From positions 591,817-655,816 of the forward strand of contig NZ_AUMC01000006.1 of NCBI RefSeq assembly GCF_000443995.1: a DNA stretch of 64,000 nt, given 5' to 3'. A program made the translations under genes and the position numbers. Numbering within the stretch: position 1 is the stretch's first letter; each line of letters begins with the position of its first letter. The DNA comes from Bacteriovorax sp. BAL6_X (GTDB lineage: Bacteria; Bdellovibrionota; Bacteriovoracia; Bacteriovoracales; Bacteriovoracaceae). The notes beneath the pieces were generated by a model that worked only from the letters and a program-made list of their open reading frames with translations, ran no database searches and was not told where the DNA came from. This document shows, piece by piece, positions 26,755 through 35,520 of this stretch.

Positions 26755-28143
26755 ATGATGTTAGATAGTACAATTGCAAAGGAAGTTATCGACTTCGCAC
26801 TTATTCGCGGCGCTGACTTTGCAGAAATTTTTGTCGATCGCCAGACATTTGAATCAATCAGTATTAAAAGTTCTAATGTTGAAAATATTGAAAACGGAAT
26901 TAACTTCGGAATTGGAATTCGTCTCTTTTACGGAACCAAAGTTCTCTATGGTTATACGAATTCAACAAAGAAAGAAGAATTACTTGATATCGTTTCTTCG
27001 TTAAGTGCAAAAGATCTACGTGATCCAGTTGTAACAGCAACGAATTTTAATTATGAAAAACCACTACAAAACCATTTTGTACAAACTGGGCTAAAGAATA
27101 ATATCTCACTCGATCAAAAAATCCCTCTACTACTAGAGATTGATCGCCTTACTCGTGGAACAACTGATAAAATCACACAAGTTCCAATTGGCACAAGTCA
27201 ACGTTTTCAAGAGATTGAGATTTTCAATTCAGAAGGCCTACACGTAACAGATGAAAGAAATTACGTTCGTCTAAGAGCAAGCTGTATTGCCAGTGACGGA
27301 ACAATTCAAGATAGTGCAGGATATTCTCCAGGCGCGATGCTTGGTTGGGAATTTATTCAAGGCCAAGACCCTAAGTATATTTCTGAAAAGCTAGCAAAAG
27401 AAGTTTTAACAAAGCTTAAGGCCAAGCCTTGTCCGGCCGGTAAAATGCCTGTTGTAATTGACAATGGCTTTGGTGGAGTTATCTTTCATGAAGCCTGTGG
27501 TCACCTTCTTGAGACAACTTCTGTTGCCAAAAAAGCTTCAGTTTTCTGGGATAAGATGGATCAAATGATTGCTTCTAGTGCGGTTAGTGCCGTTGATGAT
27601 GGAACAAACCAAAACTACTGGGGTTCAATTAATATTGACGACGAAGGAATGAAATCACAAAAAACTCAACTTATTAAAGATGGAAAGCTGACAAGCTTCA
27701 TGGTTGATAAACTTGGTTCAATGAAAACAGGTTATGAAAGAACAGGCTCTGCTCGTCGTGAATCTTATAAATATGCTCCGACATCTCGTATGAGAAATAC
27801 TTATATTGAAGCTGGAAAAGATAAATTTGAAGATATGATAGCTTCTATCGATCATGGTATTTATTGTGCTCAAATGGGTGGTGGTTCTGTAAGTCCAGGA
27901 ACTGGTGAATTCAACTTCTCAGTGATTGAAGGCTATGAAATCAAAGATGGAAAAATTGGTGATGCAGTTAAAGGTGCAACTCTAATTGGAACTGGCCCAG
28001 AAACTCTTAAGCAAATCTCAATGGTTTCAGACAACCTTGATTTTGCGGCCGGTGTTTGTGGCTCAGTATCAGGAGGGGTCAACACAACTGTAGGACAACC
28101 TGCCCTGAAAGTAGATGAAATTCTAGTGGGTGGAGGTAAGTAA
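26755..28143 (+). CDS. tldD: Metalloprotease subunit TldD
   Basis: TldD is the zinc-bearing half of the TldD/TldE protease, known to process microcin B17, degrade CcdA and trim unfolded peptides in other bacteria. The 462-residue protein has the zinc motif HEACGH in VIFHEACGHLLETTSV, and the region RRESYKYAPTSRMRNTY, typical of TldD. GGAGGAAA lies eight bases upstream of ATG 26755; a second in-frame ATG at 26758 is equally possible. The stop overlaps the tldE start by one base (TAATG), so translation is coupled. Confidence 0.95.
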   Translation: MMLDSTIAKEVIDFALIRGADFAEIFVDRQTFESISIKSSNVENIENGINFGIGIRLFYGTKVLYGYTNSTKKEELLDIVSSLSAKDLRDPVVTATNFNYEKPLQNHFVQTGLKNNISLDQKIPLLLEIDRLTRGTTDKITQVPIGTSQRFQEIEIFNSEGLHVTDERNYVRLRASCIASDGTIQDSAGYSPGAMLGWEFIQGQDPKYISEKLAKEVLTKLKAKPCPAGKMPVVIDNGFGGVIFHEACGHLLETTSVAKKASVFWDKMDQMIASSAVSAVDDGTNQNYWGSINIDDEGMKSQKTQLIKDGKLTSFMVDKLGSMKTGYERTGSARRESYKYAPTSRMRNTYIEAGKDKFEDMIASIDHGIYCAQMGGGSVSPGTGEFNFSVIEGYEIKDGKIGDAVKGATLIGTGPETLKQISMVSDNLDFAAGVCGSVSGGVNTTVGQPALKVDEILVGGGK

Positions 28144-29495
28144 TGAGTAAAACAAAAACACAATTACAAAAAGATTATATTAACCGCACCCTAGACATGG
28201 CCAAAGACATGGGAATTGATAATGTCGATGTTATCATTTCTGGTTCTGAATCATTTTCACTTAAGGCCGAACAAGGTGAACTTAGTGAATATAAGAAGTC
28301 TAAAACTGGTGCACTAGGAGTACGTGTCATCAAGGATCAAAGAGTTGGCCTGAGTTTTACAGAAGACTTAAGTGACGAAGCAATTCGTACAACACTTTAC
28401 AATGCTTCTCAAAATTCAAAATTCTCTAAAGTTGATGAGTACCAAACGATTCAAGAAGGCGTTAATCTTGATGATGCTAATCCAGTAGCAAATATCGAAC
28501 ATGCTCCTGATGCAAATGAGATGATCGAAAAATCACTTTATCTCGAATCAGAAGTAAGACGACGTGACGAAAACTGCCAAAGCGCTCCTTACAATGGAAT
28601 TGCTGAAGGTATTTCAAACTTTGCCATTGGAAACTCCCGTGGAGTTCTTTGTACACATCAGTCTAAGGCATATACAGCGTATACATCTGCCCTTGTAAAA
28701 AAAGGCGATAAAAACGCTATGCACTATTTTGCAGATACGAAGAGAGACTTCAGAGACCTAGACTACGACAAGGTTATTAATACTTCATTAGAAGTTGCCA
28801 ATAATTTTATCGATGCATCTCAGATTAAAACTGGTGACTACGATGTAAATTTCGAAATCGATTTATTTGATAATATTCTATCAAGCTTCATGCTTCTCTT
28901 TAGTGCACGTGCGGCCATTGATAAATCAAATCCATGGCGTGATAAACTAGGAGAAATGGTTGCAGATTCTCGCCTAACGTTTAAAGACGACCCTTTCTAC
29001 AATGGCGGCTATAGCGTTTGTCCATTTGACGGCGAAGGCAAGAAGAAGCAGGTAAATACTCTTTTAGAAAATGGTAAACTTGCTCAGTTCCTACACAATA
29101 GCGCCACAGCAAAAGAGCTAGGGCTTAAGAATAACTTCTGTGCTACTCGTGGAGCAAAATCATCTCTTGGTGCAACAACTTCAAACTTTATTATCGAAGC
29201 AGGAGCTAACACTCAAGACGAATTCAACTCTCGTCGCTATGTTGAAATCCTAACAGCACAAGGACTTCACAGTGGGATTAGACCTATTAGTGGCGAATTC
29301 TCGCTAGGTGTTAGTGGCCGTGTTTGGAATAATGGAGAGATTGAAGGTTATTTTAAAGACGTAACCGTAAGCGGAAATTTCTTTAAAATGCTAAGTGAAA
29401 TCGAGTTAATTGGAGACAAAATCGAATCTTCAAGTGATCACTCACTCTTTACACCAAAGATTCTCTTTAAAGACCTAATGATTGCTGGTTCATAA
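28143..29495 (+). CDS. pmbA: Metalloprotease subunit TldE/PmbA
   Basis: This is the partner of TldD in the heterodimeric cytoplasmic protease; TldE lacks the zinc motif and closes the substrate chamber. The 450-residue protein begins with NVDVIISGSESFSLKAEQGEL, has VRVIKDQRVGLSFTEDLSD typical of PmbA, and no HExxxH. Directly coupled to tldD by the TAATG overlap. Its stop codon lies in the first unit of a 13-bp tandem duplication that borders an inverted-repeat element. Confidence 0.94.
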   Translation: MSKTKTQLQKDYINRTLDMAKDMGIDNVDVIISGSESFSLKAEQGELSEYKKSKTGALGVRVIKDQRVGLSFTEDLSDEAIRTTLYNASQNSKFSKVDEYQTIQEGVNLDDANPVANIEHAPDANEMIEKSLYLESEVRRRDENCQSAPYNGIAEGISNFAIGNSRGVLCTHQSKAYTAYTSALVKKGDKNAMHYFADTKRDFRDLDYDKVINTSLEVANNFIDASQIKTGDYDVNFEIDLFDNILSSFMLLFSARAAIDKSNPWRDKLGEMVADSRLTFKDDPFYNGGYSVCPFDGEGKKKQVNTLLENGKLAQFLHNSATAKELGLKNNFCATRGAKSSLGATTSNFIIEAGANTQDEFNSRRYVEILTAQGLHSGIRPISGEFSLGVSGRVWNNGEIEGYFKDVTVSGNFFKMLSEIELIGDKIESSSDHSLFTPKILFKDLMIAGS

Positions 29496-29516
29496 GGTGC
29501 CATCATAAGGTGCCAT
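29491..29516 (+). repeat. 13-bp tandem duplication at the tldE stop codon
   Basis: CATAAGGTGCCAT occurs at 29491-29503 and again at 29504-29516. The first copy contains the tldE stop codon; the second runs into the left arm of the adjacent inverted repeat. It may record insertion or slippage. Confidence 0.75.
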
Positions 29517-29649
29517 GCACTTTTGGTTTCGCAACTGCTAAATCAAAAGTGCTGCACTTCTTTTTTACTATTACTCTATTCATAAATGCGTGATAATGTC
29601 GAAGCCTCCACTTTATTTAGCAAGTGCGAAACCAAAAGTGCATGGCACC
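29509..29649. repeat. MITE/REP-like element with 35-bp inverted arms
   Basis: The left arm at 29509-29543 begins GGTGCCATGCACTTTTGG. The right arm at 29615-29649 is its reverse complement with only two mismatches. The arms enclose 71 bases, including a smaller hairpin AAAAGTGC/GCACTT. No coding capacity is seen. It fills the gap between tldE and the convergent giant gene and ends one base from that gene's stop. It could be a non-autonomous mobile element, a REP-type pair or a very strong bidirectional terminator. Confidence 0.75.
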
Positions 29650-32600
29650 CTACTTAAGCATTTTAGGAAAAGCTGTTTGCTGATAGCGCTGAGAGATCAG
29701 TTCAAATAGAGTCACTCCATCACGCTCCCATTCCTTATCTTGTTTTTGGAATAGATTTTGTCTAGCACGTTTATCCTTAATATTTGAAATATAATTCTTA
29801 AGTTGACCAGCAGTCATTTTCTGATCTCCAAGCATCACCATAGCGCCATCATCCATGTCAAATAGGCCATCTGTATCATCTAAATTATCAAATGAAATCG
29901 CTGGTATCGCTCCATCAGCACCTAGGCCGTCACCTCCAGCTCCACCATTAAGCCCATTTCCGCCAGAACCATCTCCTATACCATTTCCACCACGCCCTCT
30001 CTTAGAGCTAGCAGAAAGTGCATCTGGGTTAATTTCACCTTGACTGTATCCCTCTCCAGAAAGGGCACCATCACCGTTTTGGCCACCGTTTGCCATACGA
30101 CTTCTAATTCGAGAAGCTGCGGAACTACCTAGAGTTGAGTTAAGGAATGAATCAGTAAGCGAAGATAGGTTATCACTATGTTCAGCACTTCTTTTATCAG
30201 CAATACGCTGAAGTGAAGCAAATTCACCACTCTTTCCACGTTTTGCAAGAGTGTCTTTCATAAGTTGTGTATCGGTACGCCTCTTTGCATTTCGATCGAG
30301 TTGTTTTCTAATCCCTTTACTAAGACGTGAAATCGCAGAGTTTGTTGAATTTCCACCTGTTTTTAATTTACCACTAATTGTTGAATCAAGAGTCTTCTTA
30401 CCATTTAGAGCATCTTGAAAGTTTGAACCAGCTGTACTGAAACCACTTAACCAATTCGTAAATTGGCCAAACCCATTACTGAGCTGAACATCTGGGATTC
30501 CACGATGGGTCTGCTTACGCTCGACATTAGTGGAGGCATTAATACCGTCGTTTACTGTATGATAGTAGTTATGCATTTTAAGCGCGTAAGCTGCTGTACC
30601 AGATAAGTTGGCCAGAGTTTGCCCCATGAAATTATTCAGCTTAGCTATAAGCATCTCAAAATAAGGGATAAGGCCAGGTGTAATATAGTAATCGAGACGA
30701 CTCACTTTTGGCGCGTAAAAGTGGTAGCGATAAGCATACTGGGCAAATTCATCGGCCATTCTCTTACGATCTTCTGCTTCTTTTTCATCACCATTATCTT
30801 CTGAAACAAGAGTTGATAGAAAATAACCTCTGGCATGATCGCGGTAGAAATTTGTGATGCGATCATTAAAGATATAATAGTTATGAATATCGTGCTTTCC
30901 AGCATTAAACGGAATCTTCGTACGAGAAGAGTAATTCGTCGAATATAGACTCGACATATCAGGTAAGAAAGGATCAAGAAGCTTTAGTGCGACACTTCCC
31001 TCTTTCTTGGCATACGTGTTTCGCGTACAAGCACCAGTGGCCAATTCCTTATTGCAGACATCATTATTCTGGGAGTGGAAACTCATACACTTAATTTTAT
31101 ACTTTCGGCCAACAGGTACACGTGCAATCTTCCATGTTGAGCTTGTTCTAGGCCCACAAATATTTTCCGGCCCTCTTTCTGGATCAAGATCAACATCGTA
31201 GTCACTACCAAAGAGAATCCCTCCTGTTGTGATATTAACGAGATTTCCAATAAGGCTATTCTTATGAAGACCAAAGAATTTCATTAATTTCATAATCCAA
31301 CAAACAGGATAAAGACACTTCTTACCGAGTGTATACCTCTTTCCGTTGTACTTAATATAATTCCAATTATATTCTTTTAACCATTGAACAGTGTATTCAA
31401 ACAGTGCTGTACCTGCACTTATATTTTGTAGAGTTGCATCTTCAATGGCCTTTATCTTCATAAGTGCCATATCACGTAGAAAGAGCGTAAAATCCATACC
31501 ATGACCTTTTGCCGTCTCCTTTCTTGCATCTGTAAATTTGACCTTTCCATCTTGTACAAATTCTCCATAACGAGAAGACTTTGTACACTCACCGCTTCCA
31601 ATACATGCCGTAACTTGATCTAGAGTTTGAACAAAGTAGTCTTGTTCACGATCTCTTAGAGAATAACCATCATTTTTAACGACGGCCTTGCCAAGAGAGT
31701 TTTTCTCGATAGCAGAATCTCCACCAAGGGCCTCGACTTCTTGCTTTTCTTTATCCGTAATTGTTTTCATATAGTCTTTATCAGAAACTTTCTTACAATT
31801 ACCACCTGTTTCATCACAGACTTCTTTTTCATTATTAAGAACGTAAGTGTCATACTTACCAAGGCCATTACAATTTGCGATATAATTTGCCTCGACGTCT
31901 GGTTGTAACCAATCTTCAGGACTCATTGGCCCAACCGTATCAACACAGCGACACATCATCTCAAGTGATCGCTTCTTTAAGACTGAATATAGTTTAAATT
32001 GAGAGTGCTTATACTTAATGGCCTCGAAACGAACAACGTCACGAATATTGTAACGTCCAGCACCTGCTTTTGGGTCATGCCCATCAAATCCCTCAAGGAA
32101 TTTGTCATCATCTTTCATATAGAAATTTACGATACTATTGCGATCATTAGGAGTAAGCTTTCCATTATAGAATAGATGTAGAAAAATTTTCTTTTCATTC
32201 TTTGGAAGGTCTTCAATATAATTAGTAATCTCTTTAAGGGCCTCCTCACCTATAGAGTAATCGAACTCATCCCAAAGAGGTTTTCCACGTCCAACAACAG
32301 AAGGATCAAAACGAGAGAAATTAAAGCCACGCATTGAGTTCAATTGAACATTCCAATTATATGGCTGGTTATCAGTCCCAGTATAAGAACCACTTGCCGC
32401 TTTATATGTATTATATTGCGATTTGATGTGAAAGAAGTCACCTTCATCCTTCCCACCTGTTGTATAGTCCATGGCATACATCATCATCATAACTTCAAAA
32501 TAGTCATTTGATTGTGCAGATAGAAAGTCACCAAATAAGTTTACACGACAAGACTTCATATCAGAGACATAAACGTCTTCAAATAAAGGAGAAGCGTTTT

Positions 32601-33906
32601 GGTGTCCATTATAAAGAGTATAGTCAGGGTCAGTTGTTTCTTTTCCAGTCATCATTGATATATAATTGGCCTCAACAACACCATCATTAATCGTAACTTT
32701 TGCATTATCAACACATTGCTTAACTAATTTCAAACGACTGCTATGATCTGTCCCTAAGGCAGAACCTTTATTTGCACATGAAGTAATAGCATTTCTATAA
32801 GGGGCCGCAAACTTATCAAAAGCATTACTTGAATGCTGCGGATGTTTTGGGTTGGCCTGTGTTTCTTTTTTAAAATTATCAATTAGTTTTGTGGCCTCCC
32901 CCATTTTGTTACCAACAGCTTGTTGGTGAGTATACTCGGTAGAGATTGCTGCATAAACATTTTCAAGACATGCTTTTCTTGGGTAGCGATTTGATGATTC
33001 ACGATCATAATCTCTTTCTGGTTTTGAAAGACAAGAGCTAATCTGGCCATCAAGACTTGACATATATGTAGTGGTTTTACTTGCAGATACTTGATTATGT
33101 GAAAGTTGTGCTTCAAGTTTTGACTTAAGGGTTAAAACCTTGGCCTCAATTTCTGACGAATCTCCAGCACGAGTAAATGCATGTGCACTTGGAATAATTA
33201 ATTCAAGAATTGATGAAAACGTCGGAAGTATTGGAGCACAAACTCCATTTGAGTTTTTAAAGAGAGACTCACAACACTCTCCGCCTTTATCAGGTCTCTG
33301 TCCCATTCCAAAGCAACTTGAGCACTTGAAATTTGCACGGCAGACCTTCTTTCTTTTATCACATGAGTTTGAACAGCATTCACTATCTTTTGAACAAGAA
33401 TCCTTTTCAATATTACAAGTGTTGATATTAGTTAGGCGACGCATTTTCTTACATGAGCCTGCTTCACACATATCAGTTTCTGGAGAACATGCCTGATTCG
33501 TTTTTTTTGCAACTAAGCATTTCTCATAATAATTCTTATCTTTTGAATAGAGTGGTAGTCCACAAATTAGGCCTTTGTAACATTGGTTTGTGGCCGAATA
33601 ACAGGCCTCTCCTCTTTTTAAATATTTCTTTTCAGAGTATAGAAGTTGGGCCATTTTAAGTGGCCTAGAATTTATAGAGGTCTTATTGAGTTTATTAACA
33701 ATTACTTTTACATATTCATCACTTGAGGCCTCGAGATTCTTCTTAATATAGGCATCAACGGCCTTAACATTAACTTTTGATGATTTTCCAATAATCGCCT
33801 CTAGGTTCTTGGCCTCAGACTTGATGAACGCATCTGTTTCATTTGCACCATACGAGAGCATATTAAACAGAGCGGTAAAAGTGATTAATATTATGAGACG
33901 AAACAT
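29650..33906 (-). CDS. Giant secreted protein with Cys-rich N-terminal module
   Basis: This 1418-residue protein has a signal peptide (MFRLIILITFTALFNMLSYGA). Residues about 98-225 form a dense cysteine module with motifs such as CYKGLICG, CSKDSECCSNSCD and CSSCFGMG. The C-x6-CC-x3-C spacing resembles disulfide-rich knottin/Dickkopf-like folds, unusual in bacteria. The long middle has scattered cysteines and no known family. Residues about 1300-1330 are Gly-rich (GGNGIGDGSGGNGLNGGAGG), followed by an acidic segment and a charged C-terminus. The architecture suggests an extracellular or periplasmic structural or attachment protein, but that is conjecture. It is monocistronic and ends at the inverted-repeat element. 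Confidence 0.85.
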   Translation of the reverse strand: MFRLIILITFTALFNMLSYGANETDAFIKSEAKNLEAIIGKSSKVNVKAVDAYIKKNLEASSDEYVKVIVNKLNKTSINSRPLKMAQLLYSEKKYLKRGEACYSATNQCYKGLICGLPLYSKDKNYYEKCLVAKKTNQACSPETDMCEAGSCKKMRRLTNINTCNIEKDSCSKDSECCSNSCDKRKKVCRANFKCSSCFGMGQRPDKGGECCESLFKNSNGVCAPILPTFSSILELIIPSAHAFTRAGDSSEIEAKVLTLKSKLEAQLSHNQVSASKTTTYMSSLDGQISSCLSKPERDYDRESSNRYPRKACLENVYAAISTEYTHQQAVGNKMGEATKLIDNFKKETQANPKHPQHSSNAFDKFAAPYRNAITSCANKGSALGTDHSSRLKLVKQCVDNAKVTINDGVVEANYISMMTGKETTDPDYTLYNGHQNASPLFEDVYVSDMKSCRVNLFGDFLSAQSNDYFEVMMMMYAMDYTTGGKDEGDFFHIKSQYNTYKAASGSYTGTDNQPYNWNVQLNSMRGFNFSRFDPSVVGRGKPLWDEFDYSIGEEALKEITNYIEDLPKNEKKIFLHLFYNGKLTPNDRNSIVNFYMKDDDKFLEGFDGHDPKAGAGRYNIRDVVRFEAIKYKHSQFKLYSVLKKRSLEMMCRCVDTVGPMSPEDWLQPDVEANYIANCNGLGKYDTYVLNNEKEVCDETGGNCKKVSDKDYMKTITDKEKQEVEALGGDSAIEKNSLGKAVVKNDGYSLRDREQDYFVQTLDQVTACIGSGECTKSSRYGEFVQDGKVKFTDARKETAKGHGMDFTLFLRDMALMKIKAIEDATLQNISAGTALFEYTVQWLKEYNWNYIKYNGKRYTLGKKCLYPVCWIMKLMKFFGLHKNSLIGNLVNITTGGILFGSDYDVDLDPERGPENICGPRTSSTWKIARVPVGRKYKIKCMSFHSQNNDVCNKELATGACTRNTYAKKEGSVALKLLDPFLPDMSSLYSTNYSSRTKIPFNAGKHDIHNYYIFNDRITNFYRDHARGYFLSTLVSEDNGDEKEAEDRKRMADEFAQYAYRYHFYAPKVSRLDYYITPGLIPYFEMLIAKLNNFMGQTLANLSGTAAYALKMHNYYHTVNDGINASTNVERKQTHRGIPDVQLSNGFGQFTNWLSGFSTAGSNFQDALNGKKTLDSTISGKLKTGGNSTNSAISRLSKGIRKQLDRNAKRRTDTQLMKDTLAKRGKSGEFASLQRIADKRSAEHSDNLSSLTDSFLNSTLGSSAASRIRSRMANGGQNGDGALSGEGYSQGEINPDALSASSKRGRGGNGIGDGSGGNGLNGGAGGDGLGADGAIPAISFDNLDDTDGLFDMDDGAMVMLGDQKMTAGQLKNYISNIKDKRARQNLFQKQDKEWERDGVTLFELISQRYQQTAFPKMLK

Positions 33907-34024
33907 ATTTCCCTCTTAATTTTCTTAAGATTAAATTTATGTATATTTTATCGGAAGAATGAGTAAATTACTCAAGCAGAATATAAATATTGAATTTCAG
34001 GTAGTTAAAGTGAAATTTCAAATA

Positions 34025-34056
34025 CTTACGTGTGCCAAGAAAATGCCACACGTAAG
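34025..34056. terminator. Hairpin downstream of kamA-like gene
   Basis: CTTACGTGTG (34025-34034) and CACACGTAAG (34047-34056) make a 10-bp perfect stem with a 12-nt loop. It lies 23 bases past the minus-strand kamA stop and could end that transcript, though the T run is short. Confidence 0.5.
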
Positions 34057-34078
34057 CGTATTATTAGATAGTTAGACT

Positions 34079-35437
34079 TTATTTTGCTTTTGCAATTGCT
34101 TCATCAATCATGGCCTTACGAGCTGCTGCATCCCTCCAGCGCTCCTGAGCGTCAGGTGCTAGTTTATGAATTGGATCAAAGTAAGTGAATAACTTGTCTG
34201 GCTTCACGTAAGGTGCGCGCCATACAGAGATTCCATTTTCTTGATCATAGTATTCATAAGAGGCCACGTGGCGCTTACCACCGCCGCCAGGAAGATCACA
34301 GACAAAAGTTGGCGTGTTAAAACCAGCAGTTGTTCCGCGAACGGCCTTTTCGAGTTCTTCACCTTCGCCAAGAGTAGTTCTAAAGTGTTCACAACCAGGA
34401 ACCATATCATGCATATAAACATAGTATGGTTGAATATTCATATAACCTAGTTTTCGAGTTAAAAGAACCATCGTATCAACATGATTATTTACACCTTCTT
34501 GAAGAACGGCCTGATTACGAACAAGAATTCCTTCACTAAAAAGACGGTCCATGGCCATCTGAGACCATTTTGTAATTTCAAGTGGTGAAGAAAAGTGAGT
34601 ATGAATCACCATCTGCTTACCAAAGCCCTTGGCAAGATTATTAACTTTAACAAGTGCGTCCATCCATGCATCATCTGTAAGAATTTTTTGAGGAAAGATT
34701 GCAATCCCTTTAGTTGCGTAGCGAATACGTCTGATATGAGGGATCTTAAGAAGGTTTTCGCCAATATATTGAATCTGTTTAGGGTTGAGCATGAATGCAT
34801 CACCACCAGAAATAACGACATCTTCAACCTTTGGATGTGTAGCAAGATAAGCAAATACATTATCCCAGTGTTTTTGGTTTGCACCATAAGATTCTTTTTC
34901 AACAGTTTCAGTTGAACCACCAATAACTCGAGAGCGTGTACAGTAGGCACAATAAACTGGACAAATTGTAAGTGGTAGAAAGAGAACTTTATCAGGGTAG
35001 CGATGAGTAAGCATTGGTACTGGTGAATCAACATCTTCACTAAGGGAGTCGGCCATATGCATAGGGTGATCCTCTAAGAACTGAGAGCCGATTGGTAAGA
35101 ATTGCTTACGTAGTGGACAGTTAACCGGATCGTCCCAATTAATAAGTGCAAAAACATATGGAGTGATTCTGATATTCATTGGAGTAATATGCTGGCCTTG
35201 TTGTAGGTCTTCAAAAAACTCTTTTGAAATCTTATCACCAAGAACTTTTTTTACTTGGTCAATTTTTCGAATTGAATTCTTCAGTTGCCATAGATGGTCT
35301 GAGAACTCACCTCTTGTAACATTTGCCCATGCTGGGATCTGTTTCCAAAAGTCATCATTTCTAAAATTTCTGTGCTCAAGATCTGGTATCTTCATGTGAT
35401 CTTGAGAGTGATCAGTAGATAGATCAGTCGTCGTCAT
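34079..35437 (-). CDS. kamA: Radical SAM lysine 2,3-aminomutase family protein
   Basis: This 452-residue protein binds a [4Fe-4S] cluster through Cys159, Cys163 and Cys166 in CPVYCAYCTRSR and uses SAM and PLP to move an amino group on lysine or a related amino acid. The DVVISGGDAFML segment, IHTHFSSPLEI and the VCDLPGGGGKRHVASYEYY C-terminus (the PLP-lysine region) match KamA. It is much longer than EpmB (about 340 residues), so EF-P modification is less likely, though not excluded. Beta-lysine or glutamate 2,3-aminomutase activity are both possible; beta-amino acids can serve as osmolytes in marine bacteria. Monocistronic. Confidence 0.88.
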   Translation of the reverse strand: MTTTDLSTDHSQDHMKIPDLEHRNFRNDDFWKQIPAWANVTRGEFSDHLWQLKNSIRKIDQVKKVLGDKISKEFFEDLQQGQHITPMNIRITPYVFALINWDDPVNCPLRKQFLPIGSQFLEDHPMHMADSLSEDVDSPVPMLTHRYPDKVLFLPLTICPVYCAYCTRSRVIGGSTETVEKESYGANQKHWDNVFAYLATHPKVEDVVISGGDAFMLNPKQIQYIGENLLKIPHIRRIRYATKGIAIFPQKILTDDAWMDALVKVNNLAKGFGKQMVIHTHFSSPLEITKWSQMAMDRLFSEGILVRNQAVLQEGVNNHVDTMVLLTRKLGYMNIQPYYVYMHDMVPGCEHFRTTLGEGEELEKAVRGTTAGFNTPTFVCDLPGGGGKRHVASYEYYDQENGISVWRAPYVKPDKLFTYFDPIHKLAPDAQERWRDAAARKAMIDEAIAKAK

Positions 35438-35520
35438 ATAATAATCCTTGAATTTAATTTTACATATTATATCCCAAAATATTCCTTTTTAGGAAACGCT
35501 AAACGTGTCATTATTAAGAT

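Noticed and set aside
29509..29649. A CRISPR repeat or IS element
   Set aside because: Only one inverted pair is present, with no spacer series and no transposase frame inside or beside it.
34595..35040. Open frames on both strands inside the kamA-like gene
   Set aside because: They are shadow frames of the radical SAM gene with biased, non-protein composition.
34079..35437. EpmB (EF-P beta-lysylation) instead of KamA
   Set aside because: At 452 residues with the long C-terminal PLP region it is well above EpmB length, and no epmA or efp lies nearby.
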